Shown: positions 53,813 through 63,283, counted from the first letter of the stretch. The stretch is 64,000 bases of DNA from an uncultured Clostridia bacterium (GCA_932222125.1 CAKNZJ010000048.1:57480-121479); one strand, 5' to 3'. The notes: generated by a model from the letters alone, not told the origin. A program made the numbers and translations.

Positions 53813-55186
53813 TCAACCCTTATCTTCATCCTTTGGCTGATCCGCCTTTTTAGCAGACTGTTTCTTGGGCTTCTCCTCCCCAGCAGAATCCCCAGCCTTT
53901 GCTGTCGTCTTCTTTGCTGGCTTTTTGACGGAGCTTTTGACCACCTCAAAGGCCCTCTTTGCAATGAGATCCTGTTTCACAGTCTCCGCGCTGACAATGG
54001 CCCGCACCTGCTCGGCCGGCATTTTATATTCATCGGCCATGCTCTCCAGTTCCGCATCCACATCGCTGTCACTGACCTCAATGCCCTCAGCGGTAGCCAC
54101 CGCTTCCAGAGCGAGCATGCGGCGCACCGCCCTCTCTGCAGCAGGTTTGGCCTGGGCACGCATATCCTCAACCGTCAGGCCCATCATCTTCAGATAGTCT
54201 TCAAAGGACATCCCCTGACTTTGAATGCGAAGGGCATAGTCCTCCATCATCTTATCCGCCCGGAAGTCCACCATAGCCTGCGGCACCTCGCACTCCAGCT
54301 TTTCCAAAAGCTGATCCACAATGGCATTTTCAAACTCCTGCTCAGCCTGCTCCTGGCGGCGGCTCTTTAACTTCTCGCCCAAATCCTTCTTAAATTCATC
54401 CAAGGTGTCAAATTCAGATACGTCCTTAGCAAACTCGTCATCCAGCGTCGGCTCCTGCTTCTCCTTGACCTCTTTCAGCTTTACCTTAAACACCACAGCC
54501 GCGCCGGCCAGCTCAGCGGCATAATTCTCTGGGAATGTAATGTCAAGATCCTTCTCCTCCCCAGCCTTCATCCCGATGACTTGCTCCTCAAAGCCGGGAA
54601 CAAAGCTGCCAGAGCCCAGCTCCAGATTATAGTTCTCCCCTTTGCCTCCTTCGAAGGGAACGCCATCCTTAAATCCCTCAAAGTCGATGATGGCAACATC
54701 ACCCTTTTTGGCCTTGCGTTCTACGCTAACCAGCCGAGAGGCCCGGTCGATGTACGGCTTGAGTTCTCCCTTCACGTCAGCAGCGGATACCTTCACCTCA
54801 GGCTTCGCCACCGTCAGGCCCTTATAATCCTTGATGACAGCCTTGGGCTTAACGGTGATAGTGGCTTTGAAGGTGAAACCATCCTTGCCAACCTCCAGCA
54901 CCTCCAGCGTGGGATAGGCTACCGGTTCCACCCCAGCCTCCTTTAGGGCCGCGTCATAGGCTGCAGGATATGCCTCAGAGATGGCGTCATCATAGAACAC
55001 CTCTGCCCCATACATCTTCTCCACCATCTTTCGGGGGGCCTTACCCTTGCGGAAACCGGGGATCATGATATTTTTTTTCTGCTTGTGATAGACCTTCTCA
55101 ACGGCGGCCTCAAATTCAGCGGCGTCCACCGCAATCACAAGCTCAACGGTGCTATTTTCTTTCTGTTCATTGCTCTTGATATTCAT
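53813..55186 (-). CDS. tig: Trigger factor
   Basis: 457 residues. N-terminal ribosome-binding motif near GFRKGKAPRKMVEKMYG, a middle FKBP-type prolyl isomerase domain (GDVAIIDFEGFKDGVPFEGGKGENY), and a helical chaperone domain. The last 30 residues are a Lys/Ala/Asp-rich tail (AKKADQPKDEDKG), longer than in many relatives. GGAGGACAG precedes the ATG. Confidence 0.97.
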   Translation of the reverse strand: MNIKSNEQKENSTVELVIAVDAAEFEAAVEKVYHKQKKNIMIPGFRKGKAPRKMVEKMYGAEVFYDDAISEAYPAAYDAALKEAGVEPVAYPTLEVLEVGKDGFTFKATITVKPKAVIKDYKGLTVAKPEVKVSAADVKGELKPYIDRASRLVSVERKAKKGDVAIIDFEGFKDGVPFEGGKGENYNLELGSGSFVPGFEEQVIGMKAGEEKDLDITFPENYAAELAGAAVVFKVKLKEVKEKQEPTLDDEFAKDVSEFDTLDEFKKDLGEKLKSRRQEQAEQEFENAIVDQLLEKLECEVPQAMVDFRADKMMEDYALRIQSQGMSFEDYLKMMGLTVEDMRAQAKPAAERAVRRMLALEAVATAEGIEVSDSDVDAELESMADEYKMPAEQVRAIVSAETVKQDLIAKRAFEVVKSSVKKPAKKTTAKAGDSAGEEKPKKQSAKKADQPKDEDKG

Positions 55187-55209
55187 GATTTCTGTCCTCC
55201 AAGCCAGCC

Positions 55210-55225
55210 GGACACAAGTGTGTCC
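55210..55225. repeat. Short near-palindrome in the tig leader
   Basis: GGACACA and TGTGTCC around 2 central bases, between the tig promoter and its start codon. May be an operator or a leader stem. Confidence 0.4.
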
Positions 55226-55251
55226 AGGCCTTCTTTCTATAAATCCTGTCC

Positions 55252-55280
55252 ATTCTATCAGATAGACGGAAAAATTTCCA
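55252..55280 (-). promoter_or_regulatory. tig promoter
   Basis: Minus strand TGGAAA (55275-55280), 17-base spacer, TAGAAT (55252-55257). Good -10, fair -35. Confidence 0.55.
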
Positions 55281-55292
55281 CTACTTTTTCCA

Positions 55293-55982
55293 CTAATCTA
55301 AAATTTTTTTCGGACGAAATCCAACAAAATCTGACGAGACCAGATGATAGCTGACCCCACCCTGCTCGCCTTCCACGGCCAACCGATGGCTTTGACCGTG
55401 AAGATGGCCATAGCAGCAGGTCTTTACCCCATAGCGATCCAGCATCTGGAGTATCTCATCACAGCGGTAACCGCAATACAACGGCGGATAATGCAGAAAA
55501 CAGAGCTTTGGCGCATCCCCCGCCGCTTTCAGTGAGGCTTCCAGGCGGATCAGCTCCCGGCGAAACACCTTTTCCCACTGAGGATTTCCATTTTCCTCGA
55601 AAAACCAGCCCCGGGTGCCGCACAGGGCAAATTCCTGGTAAAATGCGCAGTTGTTGTGCAGAATATGAAGCCGGCGCATTCCCTTTTCCTCAAAAAAGGC
55701 GTTCATCTTGGACACGGTATTCCACCAATAGTCATGGTTGCCCTTGAGCAGCCATTTCTCTCCGGGCAGTTCCCGGTCCAGGAAGTCCAGATCCTTACCC
55801 GCCTCTTCCAAACTCATCCCCCAGGATAAATCACCGCACAGCACCACCACATCCTCATCTTCTACCTGGGAAAATCCGGTCCGGAGCTTGTCCACATAGT
55901 CTTCCCAGCTGCCCCCGAACACCTCCATAGATTTGTCAGTCCCCAAAGAAAGGTGTGTGTCCCCAATGGCGTACAGTGCCAT
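55293..55982 (-). CDS. Calcineurin-like metallophosphoesterase
   Basis: 229 residues. Full set of metal motifs: IGDTHLS, GDLSWG, GNHDYWW, LHYPP and GHLHG. Phosphomonoesterase or phosphodiesterase; substrate unknown. I chose ATG 55982 because AAGGGG is about 7 bases upstream; the longer frame runs inside thrC. Confidence 0.88.
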   Translation of the reverse strand: MALYAIGDTHLSLGTDKSMEVFGGSWEDYVDKLRTGFSQVEDEDVVVLCGDLSWGMSLEEAGKDLDFLDRELPGEKWLLKGNHDYWWNTVSKMNAFFEEKGMRRLHILHNNCAFYQEFALCGTRGWFFEENGNPQWEKVFRRELIRLEASLKAAGDAPKLCFLHYPPLYCGYRCDEILQMLDRYGVKTCCYGHLHGQSHRLAVEGEQGGVSYHLVSSDFVGFRPKKILD

Positions 55983-55993
55983 TCCATCACCCC

Positions 55994-57481
55994 TTACTTT
56001 AGCATATCCAGCACAGGGGAGGCCATATCGTCCTTTTCCACCACTTGGGTGAAGCGGCGATGCCGGTTCTTCAGCCGGGCCAGAGGAGCCGGCACCGGCA
56101 CCCCTGTGATTTCGGCCAACTGCTCCAAAATATCCACACCGGACCTTTGCTCCCGAACCCCCAAGGCTGTGAGTACACTGGAGCAAAACTTGAACGGACT
56201 GGCAGTGGACACAACTACAGCCGGGGTTTCGTCTCCGGTATCTGCCCGGTACGCTTCCAGCACATGGAATGCCACTGCGGTGTGGGGGTCAATGAGGTAT
56301 TCTTGCTCTTTCCACATCTTTGCAATGGTCTCCATAGTCTGGCGGTCATCGCAGCATCCGGCATAAAAGAGTTGTTGAAGCTTGGAGCGAATGGCAGTGC
56401 CCACCCGATAGCTGCCATGCTCTCCAAGTTGAGCCATATAATCCCTCACCAGTTTGTCATCCCTTCCGGACAGTTCAAACAGCATCCGCTCCAAGTTGCT
56501 GGAAATCAGGATGTCCATGGAGGGGGAGATGGTATTATAGAACGTACGGTTCCGATCATAAATTCCCGTATTGATAAAATCGGTGAGCACATTGTTCTGG
56601 TTAGAAGCACAGATCAATTTCTTGATCGGAACCCCCATTTCCCGGGCATAATAGGCCGCCAGAATATTCCCAAAATTTCCGGTGGGTACACATATATTAA
56701 TCTCCTGGCCTCTGTCCACCTCTCCCTTCTTCAGCAAATCGCAGTAGGCGGAGGCGTAATACACGATCTGAGGCAACACCCGTCCCCAGTTGATGGAGTT
56801 GGCAGAGGACAAAAAGTAGCCCCGCTCTTCCAGTTCCACGGCCATGCCCTGGCTGGAGAATATCCGCTTGACACCGGTCTGAGCATCGTCAAAGTTACCA
56901 GTCACGGCGCATACTCCCACATTGCCCCCCTCCTGGGTGACCATTTGCAGCTCCTGGATATCAGATACCCCATCCTTTGGATAAAATACCAGGATCTTGG
57001 TCTTGTCCACATCCCGGAACCCTTCCAGGGCGGCCTTACCCGTATCCCCCGAGGTGGCCACCAAAATGCACGCCGTCTTCTTCTCGTCACATTTGTTCAG
57101 AGAGGCAGACAGCAGATGGGGCAGCATTTGAAGCGCCATATCCTTAAAGGCACAGGTAGGACCATGCCACAGCTCCAAGCAGTACGCACCGTGATCTAGC
57201 TTGTGAACAGGGGCCACATCCGGGTGGGAAAACTTCTGCCCACCATACGCAGAGGACGCATAGGCAGTCAGCTCAGAGCTGGAAAATCCGTCTAAAAAGC
57301 TGTTTAACATGTACACTACCCGCTGCTGGTACGACATATCCTTCATCGTCTCCATGGCGCTGGCGGGCAGCCTGGGCAGTACCGCCGGGGTCAGGAGCCC
57401 TCCATCGGGGGCCAGCCCCTTGACAATGGCCTGGGCCGCGCTCATGCGCAAGTCTTTCTCTCGTGTGCTCAAATAATTCAT
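55994..57481 (-). CDS. thrC: Threonine synthase
   Basis: 495 residues, the longer (yeast/E. coli-like) type. Starts MNYLSTREK, with the PLP lysine in CAFKDMALQ and the phosphate loop ATSGDTGKAALEGF. Converts O-phosphohomoserine to Thr. It overlaps the M19 dipeptidase stop by 4 bases; no other Thr genes are near. Confidence 0.95.
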   Translation of the reverse strand: MNYLSTREKDLRMSAAQAIVKGLAPDGGLLTPAVLPRLPASAMETMKDMSYQQRVVYMLNSFLDGFSSSELTAYASSAYGGQKFSHPDVAPVHKLDHGAYCLELWHGPTCAFKDMALQMLPHLLSASLNKCDEKKTACILVATSGDTGKAALEGFRDVDKTKILVFYPKDGVSDIQELQMVTQEGGNVGVCAVTGNFDDAQTGVKRIFSSQGMAVELEERGYFLSSANSINWGRVLPQIVYYASAYCDLLKKGEVDRGQEINICVPTGNFGNILAAYYAREMGVPIKKLICASNQNNVLTDFINTGIYDRNRTFYNTISPSMDILISSNLERMLFELSGRDDKLVRDYMAQLGEHGSYRVGTAIRSKLQQLFYAGCCDDRQTMETIAKMWKEQEYLIDPHTAVAFHVLEAYRADTGDETPAVVVSTASPFKFCSSVLTALGVREQRSGVDILEQLAEITGVPVPAPLARLKNRHRRFTQVVEKDDMASPVLDMLK

Positions 57482-58413
57482 CGTTGACTCACTATCCTCA
57501 TTAGGTTGTTGTAAAAAAAATCTTGGAGCATACTTTCCTGGTATCCATGGCGCAGCAAGTGCTCATATAGACGCGTCAAACACTCTATCCCCGGCAAATC
57601 ATCTATGGTATCGCTGCCATCCCAGTCGCCGCCAAGCGCAACGTTCCCGCTCCCGCCCAGCGCTAGGATGTGCTCTAAGTGGGCCCGGACACCATCCAAG
57701 TCCCGGCTACCCCCCACAAATTCTCGATAGAAGTTCAGGCCGATTACACCATGATTTTTTATTATGACAGTTATTTGTTCATCCGTCAAGTTTCTTGTAT
57801 GATTCCACACAGATTTTGCGTTGGAATGGCTTGCCAAGATGGGGCGGCCCGCCATCTCCATCACATCCCAAAACCCCGCCTCCGACAGATGAGACACGTC
57901 CACCAAGATATGTAGCTGCTCCATTCGTGCCACAAACTGCCTCCCCAAAGGAGTCAGCCCTTGTGATTGACGGTCAGCGTGGGCGCCGGATAGGGCGTTG
58001 GCGTGGTTCCAGGTCAGATTGATGGCAACCACGCCGGCCTGGGCCGCCTCGTCCAGACGGGCCGGGTCACATCCAATCAACTCCCCTCCCTCAATGGACA
58101 ATAAGGCCGCTGCTTTCCCGGCGCGATGGGCACACGCTATCTCTTCAGCAGTAGCGCATGGAAGGATTTTATCACAGTGGCGGGCCATTTGCTCCTGAAA
58201 GTACCGCAGCAGCGTTCTATAGGCATTTTCCACTGTGGCGCCTCCAGTGTGCCCCTCCGCCGTCCACAGGGCGAATATCTGACAATATTGCTGGAATGCC
58301 GCCGATGTTCGGTCCAAGGACACTCCGCCGCAGTTTCTGTCCAGCTCCACGCCCTCCTGCCAGCAGCGGTAAATGGTGTCGCAGTGGGCGTCAAATACCC
58401 GTAATCCATTCAT
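57478..58413 (-). CDS. Membrane dipeptidase (M19 family)
   Basis: 311 residues. Zinc motif FDAHCDTIYR (H-x-D), bridging Glu in LSIEGGELIG, then DVSHLSEAGF and ASHSNAKSV. Hydrolyses dipeptides, often with a D-residue. GGGGAG precedes ATG 58413. No signal peptide, so cytoplasmic. Confidence 0.92.
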   Translation of the reverse strand: MNGLRVFDAHCDTIYRCWQEGVELDRNCGGVSLDRTSAAFQQYCQIFALWTAEGHTGGATVENAYRTLLRYFQEQMARHCDKILPCATAEEIACAHRAGKAAALLSIEGGELIGCDPARLDEAAQAGVVAINLTWNHANALSGAHADRQSQGLTPLGRQFVARMEQLHILVDVSHLSEAGFWDVMEMAGRPILASHSNAKSVWNHTRNLTDEQITVIIKNHGVIGLNFYREFVGGSRDLDGVRAHLEHILALGGSGNVALGGDWDGSDTIDDLPGIECLTRLYEHLLRHGYQESMLQDFFYNNLMRIVSQR

Positions 58414-58423
58414 AAAGCTCCCC

Positions 58424-58795
58424 CTAAAATGCGTTGATAATATAAAATATGTCCGGCTTTGGGGTATGGATACCCTGAGGAGCATATACCTCTACAACGT
58501 CAAATCTGGGTTGAAGGTTGGTGGGATGTTCCATCAGATAAAGCTGGGCCGTGGCCCGGAGTTTACGCTGCTTTTCCGTCCCCACAGCCTCCATTGCCCG
58601 TCCAAACCGGGCGGTGCCGCGCAGCTTGACCTCAACAAAACTGATGTACCGGTCATCAGAGACAATCAAATCCACCTCGCCAAAGCGGCTGCGGTAATTG
58701 GCAGCTAACAGCCTCCAACCCTTCCGTACTAAGTCTTCCGCTACCAACCGCTCCCCCCATTCCCCCAGCAACCGAGACTGCCCGCCCCGGCTCAC
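58424..58795 (-). CDS. yraN: YraN (UPF0102) nuclease-fold protein
   Basis: 123 residues. Restriction-endonuclease-like core GEVDLIVSDDRYISFVEVKLR with the D-ExK pattern, followed by KQRKLRATAQLYL. I chose GTG 58795 because it overlaps the rnhB stop (GTGA), giving translational coupling and the usual length. An earlier GTG (58831) has no ribosome binding site. Confidence 0.87.
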   Translation of the reverse strand: MSRGGQSRLLGEWGERLVAEDLVRKGWRLLAANYRSRFGEVDLIVSDDRYISFVEVKLRGTARFGRAMEAVGTEKQRKLRATAQLYLMEHPTNLQPRFDVVEVYAPQGIHTPKPDIFYIINAF

Positions 58796-59397
58796 AGTTT
58801 TTTCAAAAAGCTGCGGCGGTGGATCGGGCACGGCCCAAATTCCCGCAGCAGCTCATAGTGACGTTTGGTAGGATAGCCTTTGTGCCGTTCAAACTCATAC
58901 TGTGGATAGAGCTGGGCCATCTCCTTCATGTAATGGTCCCGGCTCACCTTTGCCAAGATGGAGGCCCCGGCAATGGAGTAAGACAGGCTATCCCCCTTGA
59001 CCACGGTCTTATGGGGAATCGTGATAGACATCCGGCTGCCCCTGTCCCGATTTCCATCCACCAGAGCATAGTCCGCCCTTGGCTCCAGGACGTCCACAGC
59101 CCATTGCATCGCCTTGATCCGGCTGTTGAGGATATCCAGCCGGTCAATCTCCTCTGGTTCTACCCAAGCTACCGCCCAAGCCACTGCCTGTTCCTTGATT
59201 TGTGCAAACAACGCCTCCCGCCGCTTTGGACTCACCTGTTTTGAGTCGTTGAGATGGGGCAGCTCCAACCCCGATGGTAAAATCACCGCCGCCCCGTATA
59301 CCCGACCAGCCAGCGGGCCTGCTCCGGCCTCATCACAGCCACACACCAAGGCATACCCATGCTCCATAGCTATTTGCTCCAGCTCCCATGTGGGCAC
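58792..59397 (-). CDS. rnhB: Ribonuclease HII
   Basis: 201 residues. Active site CGCDEAGAGPLAG (Asp, Glu), later Asp in ALVDGNRD. Removes ribonucleotides from DNA. Usual neighbour of rbgA and yraN. Confidence 0.95.
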   Translation of the reverse strand: MPTWELEQIAMEHGYALVCGCDEAGAGPLAGRVYGAAVILPSGLELPHLNDSKQVSPKRREALFAQIKEQAVAWAVAWVEPEEIDRLDILNSRIKAMQWAVDVLEPRADYALVDGNRDRGSRMSITIPHKTVVKGDSLSYSIAGASILAKVSRDHYMKEMAQLYPQYEFERHKGYPTKRHYELLREFGPCPIHRRSFLKKL

Positions 59398-59423
59398 AGT
59401 CCTCCCCCCTATTTCAGTTTCTT

Positions 59424-60314
59424 CTATCTTTCATCCGGCACTTCAAAGGTAAGGCGTCCCAACTTTCCGCCCCGGAGTTCGTCCAATAAGACGGCGCTCA
59501 TCCGTTGGGTGTCCAGCACCCCTCCAGAGAGCAGCATGCCCCGCTTCCGGGCACATTGCTCCAGCAGTTCCCAAGGGGATTGACCAGATACCTGAGCCAA
59601 TTTGTACCGCTCTTCCAGCGCCCTTGGATAGTGGCTCTGCAGCAGTTCCAACAGAGCACAGGCAAGCTCCTCAGTCTCTATCACCTCATCCCGCACCGCA
59701 CCGGTGAAGGCCAGATGCAGACCAGTGATATGATCCTCAAATTTAGGCCATAAAATGCCCGGAGTATCCAACAATTCCAGCCCCCGGTCAATCGTTACCC
59801 ATTGCTTGCCCCGGGTTACGCCGGGCCTGTCCCCTGCTTTGGCGGATTTTCGTCCTGCCAGCTTATTGATAAATGTGGACTTCCCCACATTTGGGATCCC
59901 TGCCACCATCACCCGAATGGGTCGGCCCACCTGGCCCTTGGCTCGCCAACTCTGCAGCTTATCCTTCAGCGCCGCCCGAGCAGCGGCGGGAAATTGACTG
60001 ACGCCCTTCCCCTGCTTGGCGTCGGTTTCCAACACGCCCCAGCCCTGTTTTTTAAACCAGACAAGCCACTGCGCAGTCATAGCCGGATCGGCCTGATCCA
60101 CTCGGTTAAGGATGATAAGACGCGGCCTATCCCCTGCCATGACATCAATGTCTGGATTGCGGCTGGAGCGGGGAATGCGGGCATCCACAACCTCCGCCAG
60201 CAAATCCACCAGCCTTAGATCCTCCTCCATCTTCCGCCGGGCCCTCGTCATATGCCCCGGATACCAATGGATATTTGGCCCTAATTGATATTCCGGTTGA
60301 TTGTCTTTTCCCAT
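59424..60314 (-). CDS. rbgA: 50S assembly GTPase RbgA (YlqF)
   Basis: 296 residues. Circularly permuted GTPase: ILNRVDQAD (G4) precedes GIPNVGKST (G1) and DTPG (G3); starts near NIHWYPGHMTRARRKM. Needed for late 50S assembly. ATG 60314 has GGAAG 8 bases upstream; an ATG at 60329 lacks one. Confidence 0.94.
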   Translation of the reverse strand: MGKDNQPEYQLGPNIHWYPGHMTRARRKMEEDLRLVDLLAEVVDARIPRSSRNPDIDVMAGDRPRLIILNRVDQADPAMTAQWLVWFKKQGWGVLETDAKQGKGVSQFPAAARAALKDKLQSWRAKGQVGRPIRVMVAGIPNVGKSTFINKLAGRKSAKAGDRPGVTRGKQWVTIDRGLELLDTPGILWPKFEDHITGLHLAFTGAVRDEVIETEELACALLELLQSHYPRALEERYKLAQVSGQSPWELLEQCARKRGMLLSGGVLDTQRMSAVLLDELRGGKLGRLTFEVPDER

Positions 60315-60431
60315 CTGTAACACTTCCATCTTAATATTGGTCTCTCATTCTGTTGTGGTATGTTGTCCGGTTATGTCCCGCCTTCAGGTTTGCTCTCCCG
60401 GCGTCAAACCCATACCTGAACTGATTCATGA

Positions 60432-60473
60432 TGTAAAGAAAAAGGAGCGGGAATCCGCTCCTTTTTCTTTACA
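60432..60473 (-). terminator. Terminator after rplS
   Basis: Perfect 19-pair stem with a 4-base loop, 8 bases past the rplS stop. U-rich on both strands. Confidence 0.85.
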
Positions 60474-60480
60474 ATCAGAC

Positions 60481-60822
60481 TTACAGATCCTCTTTGACCT
60501 TGGCAGCCTTACCCACTCGGTCACGTAGATAGTATAGTTTTGCCCGACGGACCTTGCCCCGGCGGATAGTCTCCACCTTCTCAATGGTGGGAGCGTGCAA
60601 GGGAAATACCTTTTCCACACCAACGCCGTAAGAGATGCGGCGGACAGTGAAGCTCTCCTCAATGCCACCGTGCTTTTTCGCGATGACTGTACCCTCAAAG
60701 ACTTGGATACGCTCCCGGTTGCCTTCCTTAACCCGAATGTGTACACGAACCGTGTCGCCCACGCTGACTTTTGGAGCTTCCTCCTTGGTGTACTTCTCAC
60801 TGAATTGCCTCAACAGTTCCAT
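60481..60822 (-). CDS. rplS: 50S ribosomal protein L19
   Basis: 113 residues, full length, with GDTVRVHIRVKEGNRERIQVFEG and the C-terminal VRRAKLYYLRDR. AGGAGG precedes the ATG. It is a single-gene unit with its own promoter and terminator. Confidence 0.98.
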   Translation of the reverse strand: MELLRQFSEKYTKEEAPKVSVGDTVRVHIRVKEGNRERIQVFEGTVIAKKHGGIEESFTVRRISYGVGVEKVFPLHAPTIEKVETIRRGKVRRAKLYYLRDRVGKAAKVKEDL

Positions 60823-60903
60823 ACATGTTTCCTCCTGAGATCAGACGTTCATGCGTCCATGCCCCATAGCCGCGCAGAGGAACGTCCTTGTTTAGACCGG
60901 TGC

Positions 60904-60932
60904 AGTATATCATAAAACTCACCCGATTGCAA
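60904..60932 (-). promoter_or_regulatory. rplS promoter
   Basis: Minus strand TTGCAA (60927-60932), 17-base spacer, TATACT (60904-60909). The leader is about 75 bases; I recognise no known L19 leader fold in it. Confidence 0.75.
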
Positions 60933-60966
60933 GTGTTTTTTACCAATGATACCTTTTGTATCCCGG

Positions 60967-61596
60967 TCAGCTCTCCCGCTCGTTCTGTTCCTCCCTTAGA
61001 ACAAGGCTTTCCCCCGCCCTGCCCTGTTGAAAGGTTTTGAGAAGCAGCCACAGGGCTGTAAACAATAGGGTCACGTTTGCATATTGAACCGTGACGATGA
61101 CTCCAACTCCTACCAGCAGGCCCACAAGGCAGCCGGCTACTGCTGTCATGATCCGTTCCGCCCAATCCTGGTCCAACAGCTCGGACAACAGGTTATACAG
61201 TACGCGGCCTCCGTCCATAGGTTGGATTGGCAACAGATTAAACGCCCCGATTCCCAGACTCAACGCTGCCAGCAGATAGCAGTCCAGCAGCAGAGCGATT
61301 CCACCGGCAATCAGGTTGGCTGCCGGTCCGGCCAGTGCCACCGCACTGTCCCGGCTATAGGAGAGCGGTGTCCGATAGAAAAAGGTCAGCTCTGCCCCCA
61401 CCGCCGTGAGAGACAGCTGCGTCACCCGCCCGCCAAACAGGATGGACATCACCACATGGCTTAACTCGTGGATCAGGCAGGCAACCAATCCCCAGAACAG
61501 CAGCCCCACTCCTTCATCCAGCCAGAACAGAATCCCCAACATGAGAAGGAAGCCGGGGCTTACCTCCAACCTCGCCTTATGCCTTAAGATCCACAT
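60967..61596 (-). CDS. spoIVFB: SpoIVFB-type site-2 protease (M50)
   Basis: 209 residues, polytopic. Zinc motif CLIHELSHVV (H-E-x-x-H) in the second membrane segment and PIQPMDGGRVLYN later. SpoIVFB cuts pro-sigma-K inside the membrane in the mother cell. No CBS domain, so shorter than the Bacillus protein. ATG 61596 overlaps the spoIVFA end by 20 bases. The pairing with spoIVFA supports this over a generic M50 call. Confidence 0.88.
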   Translation of the reverse strand: MWILRHKARLEVSPGFLLMLGILFWLDEGVGLLFWGLVACLIHELSHVVMSILFGGRVTQLSLTAVGAELTFFYRTPLSYSRDSAVALAGPAANLIAGGIALLLDCYLLAALSLGIGAFNLLPIQPMDGGRVLYNLLSELLDQDWAERIMTAVAGCLVGLLVGVGVIVTVQYANVTLLFTALWLLLKTFQQGRAGESLVLREEQNERES

Positions 61597-62563
61597 AATA
61601 CGCCGGGTCCAGCCGGATATTGTCCTTTTCAATGGTCAGATGGAGATGGGGGCCGGTGACATTGCCCGTAGCACCCACCAGCGCCACCGTCTGACCACAG
61701 CTGACCTGATCCCCCTTGCTTACCAGCAGTTTGCTGCAATGGGCATAAAAGCTGCTCACATTGTTGGCATGGGCAATTTTTAGATACAGCCCGAACTCAT
61801 CGCTCTTTCCGATATATTCCACCACACCGTCGGCGAAAGCGCCGATCTCCGTACCTACCGAGGCCCCGATGTCCAGGGCCAGATGGAATTCTTGCTTCCC
61901 ATTGATGGGGCTATCCCGGTAGCCAAAGCCAGAGGTAGCAACACCCTTGACCGGAACCGCAGTCTTCTCCAATCCCAGTTCATAATAGGCCAGACTGACG
62001 TTAGATGGAAGGGCAACGCCGTTATCTGTATAGGCTTGGGCGACCGCTGTGACAATCGCCGGAGCAGTCTCCGGGGCCTCTGTCTCCTCCGGCGGGGGGC
62101 TCTGCACTGGCTCCTTATCCTGTGGCGTCTTTGTCCCAACCAGAACTCCATGACCAGACAGATAGCTCAGTCCCGACCGCTTTGTTTGACTCAACGGAAC
62201 CGGGACGGAAGTCCCTCCTGTGATTCCTTGCGGCCGGCCCGTCTCCGCTTCACCGCCAAACACCGTAACGCACAACGATTGAAACGCTGTGTCCACCCGC
62301 TCCCCCTCAGAAATGGCCCGTCCAAATTCCTGGAATGCCGCTCTAAAGTCCACATCAGCGGTAAGGGCATTGCGCCAAGCCGCGACATAGTTGGGAAAGA
62401 CCCCTCTGCCAATATAGACCAAAAGAAATAGAGCTAGACTGACCACAAGCTGAATCAGGTGCCGGTTGTCGCCCCTTGCCCCACTCTTCTTCGTCAGGCG
62501 TTTTGTCCTGCGGACCGGTCTGCGGCTGGAAGCCGCCGTTTTATGTCTACTCCCCGTATCCAC
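61577..62563 (-). CDS. spoIVFA: SpoIVFA-type regulator with M23 (LytM) domain
   Basis: 328 residues. Basic N-terminus, one membrane segment (HLIQLVVSLALFLLVYIG), a Pro/Glu-rich linker, and a C-terminal M23 domain. The zinc ligands are intact: H-x3-D in FHLALDIG and H-x-H in PHLHLTIEKD. It is encoded directly upstream of spoIVFB, whose activity SpoIVFA holds in check. I chose GTG 62563 because AAAGGAGG is 7 bases upstream. Confidence 0.85.
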   Translation of the reverse strand: MDTGSRHKTAASSRRPVRRTKRLTKKSGARGDNRHLIQLVVSLALFLLVYIGRGVFPNYVAAWRNALTADVDFRAAFQEFGRAISEGERVDTAFQSLCVTVFGGEAETGRPQGITGGTSVPVPLSQTKRSGLSYLSGHGVLVGTKTPQDKEPVQSPPPEETEAPETAPAIVTAVAQAYTDNGVALPSNVSLAYYELGLEKTAVPVKGVATSGFGYRDSPINGKQEFHLALDIGASVGTEIGAFADGVVEYIGKSDEFGLYLKIAHANNVSSFYAHCSKLLVSKGDQVSCGQTVALVGATGNVTGPHLHLTIEKDNIRLDPAYYVDLKA

Positions 62564-62597
62564 ATACACCCCTCCTTTGTCCATACAATTCTGTCCT

Positions 62598-62626
62598 ACT
62601 GTATGTCCAAGGAAGATATTTTATGC
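62598..62626 (-). promoter_or_regulatory. Putative sigma-E promoter of spoIVFAB
   Basis: Minus strand -35 GCATAAA (62620-62626), 14-base spacer, -10 CATACAGT (62598-62605), a full match to CATACANT. About 35 bases upstream of the spoIVFA start. Confidence 0.65.
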
Positions 62627-62715
62627 GCTGCTATTATATGGATCCAAAGAATAAAAATGGCAGTCCACCCTCAAAAGCTTGATAGGGCGCTGTAATAAAA
62701 TCAACTGGCAGATCC

Positions 62716-62740
62716 AAAAAGAGCCAGGTGTGCCCACCTG
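62716..62740 (-). terminator. Second terminator-like hairpin upstream of spoIVFA
   Basis: CAGGTG/CACCTG stem with a 4-base loop; on the minus strand a U-run follows within a few bases. With the stronger hairpin at 62783-62819 it separates spoIVFAB from the gene upstream. Confidence 0.5.
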
Positions 62741-62782
62741 ACAGCGGGAGATGACATTCCCTTCTCTCTCAATACAACCATG

Positions 62783-62819
62783 AAAAACGCTACCTCACTG
62801 AGATTATGAGGCAGCGTTT
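62783..62819 (-). terminator. Terminator downstream of the small secreted protein gene
   Basis: 13-base arms with one mismatch and a 9-base loop; U-run on the minus strand. About 120 bases past the stop at 62939. Confidence 0.7.
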
Positions 62820-62938
62820 CTTATTGAATCCGGAAATAATTAAAAACAGCACAGGGGTTAGGGAAGCTAGCTACATTTACCTTATTGTTTTCCCCTGATC
62901 GTCTATCAATCGTTTGTTTTGATAGGCCCCGGATTTTG

Positions 62939-63283
62939 TCAGTCCGCAGCGGGGCTGGCCGAATGATCCGGTTTGATCTCTTCAAACGATCCATCTGGAA
63001 GCAGCCGAATCCCTCGCTCTTCCAGCTCCTCGAATAGGTCTCCACTCCAATATGCCACGGAACCGTCCGGGAGATAGAGAGTTCCTTGTATCTCTACGGA
63101 ACCATCTGGGAACCAACGGACTCCACGCGCATCCAGCATCTTCTGTCGTTTTTCTGTGTCTATTAATAGTAGTGCCCTATTTGCTTCCCCGCTTGTTACC
63201 TGGGCTGCAAATGCCGCCCCTGCACCGACTGCCAGTAATAACACCGTGGCAGACAGGGCGACGATGGCTTTCTTATACTTCAT
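62939..63283 (-). CDS. Small secreted protein with repeated PDGS motif
   Basis: 114 residues. Signal peptide MKYKKAIVALSATVLLLAVG with a likely cut after AFA (about residue 26). The mature part has three related WFPDGS/YLPDGS/LLPDGS turns, each followed by a charged stretch (SVEIQG, SVAYWSGDLFEE, SFEEIKPD), suggesting a short beta-repeat. AAGGGG precedes the ATG. No known family recognised. Confidence 0.75.
   Translation of the reverse strand: MKYKKAIVALSATVLLLAVGAGAAFAAQVTSGEANRALLLIDTEKRQKMLDARGVRWFPDGSVEIQGTLYLPDGSVAYWSGDLFEELEERGIRLLPDGSFEEIKPDHSASPAAD

Noticed and set aside
56045..57199. 384-codon frame opposite thrC
   Set aside because: Antisense to a clear threonine synthase; no start signal and no motif.
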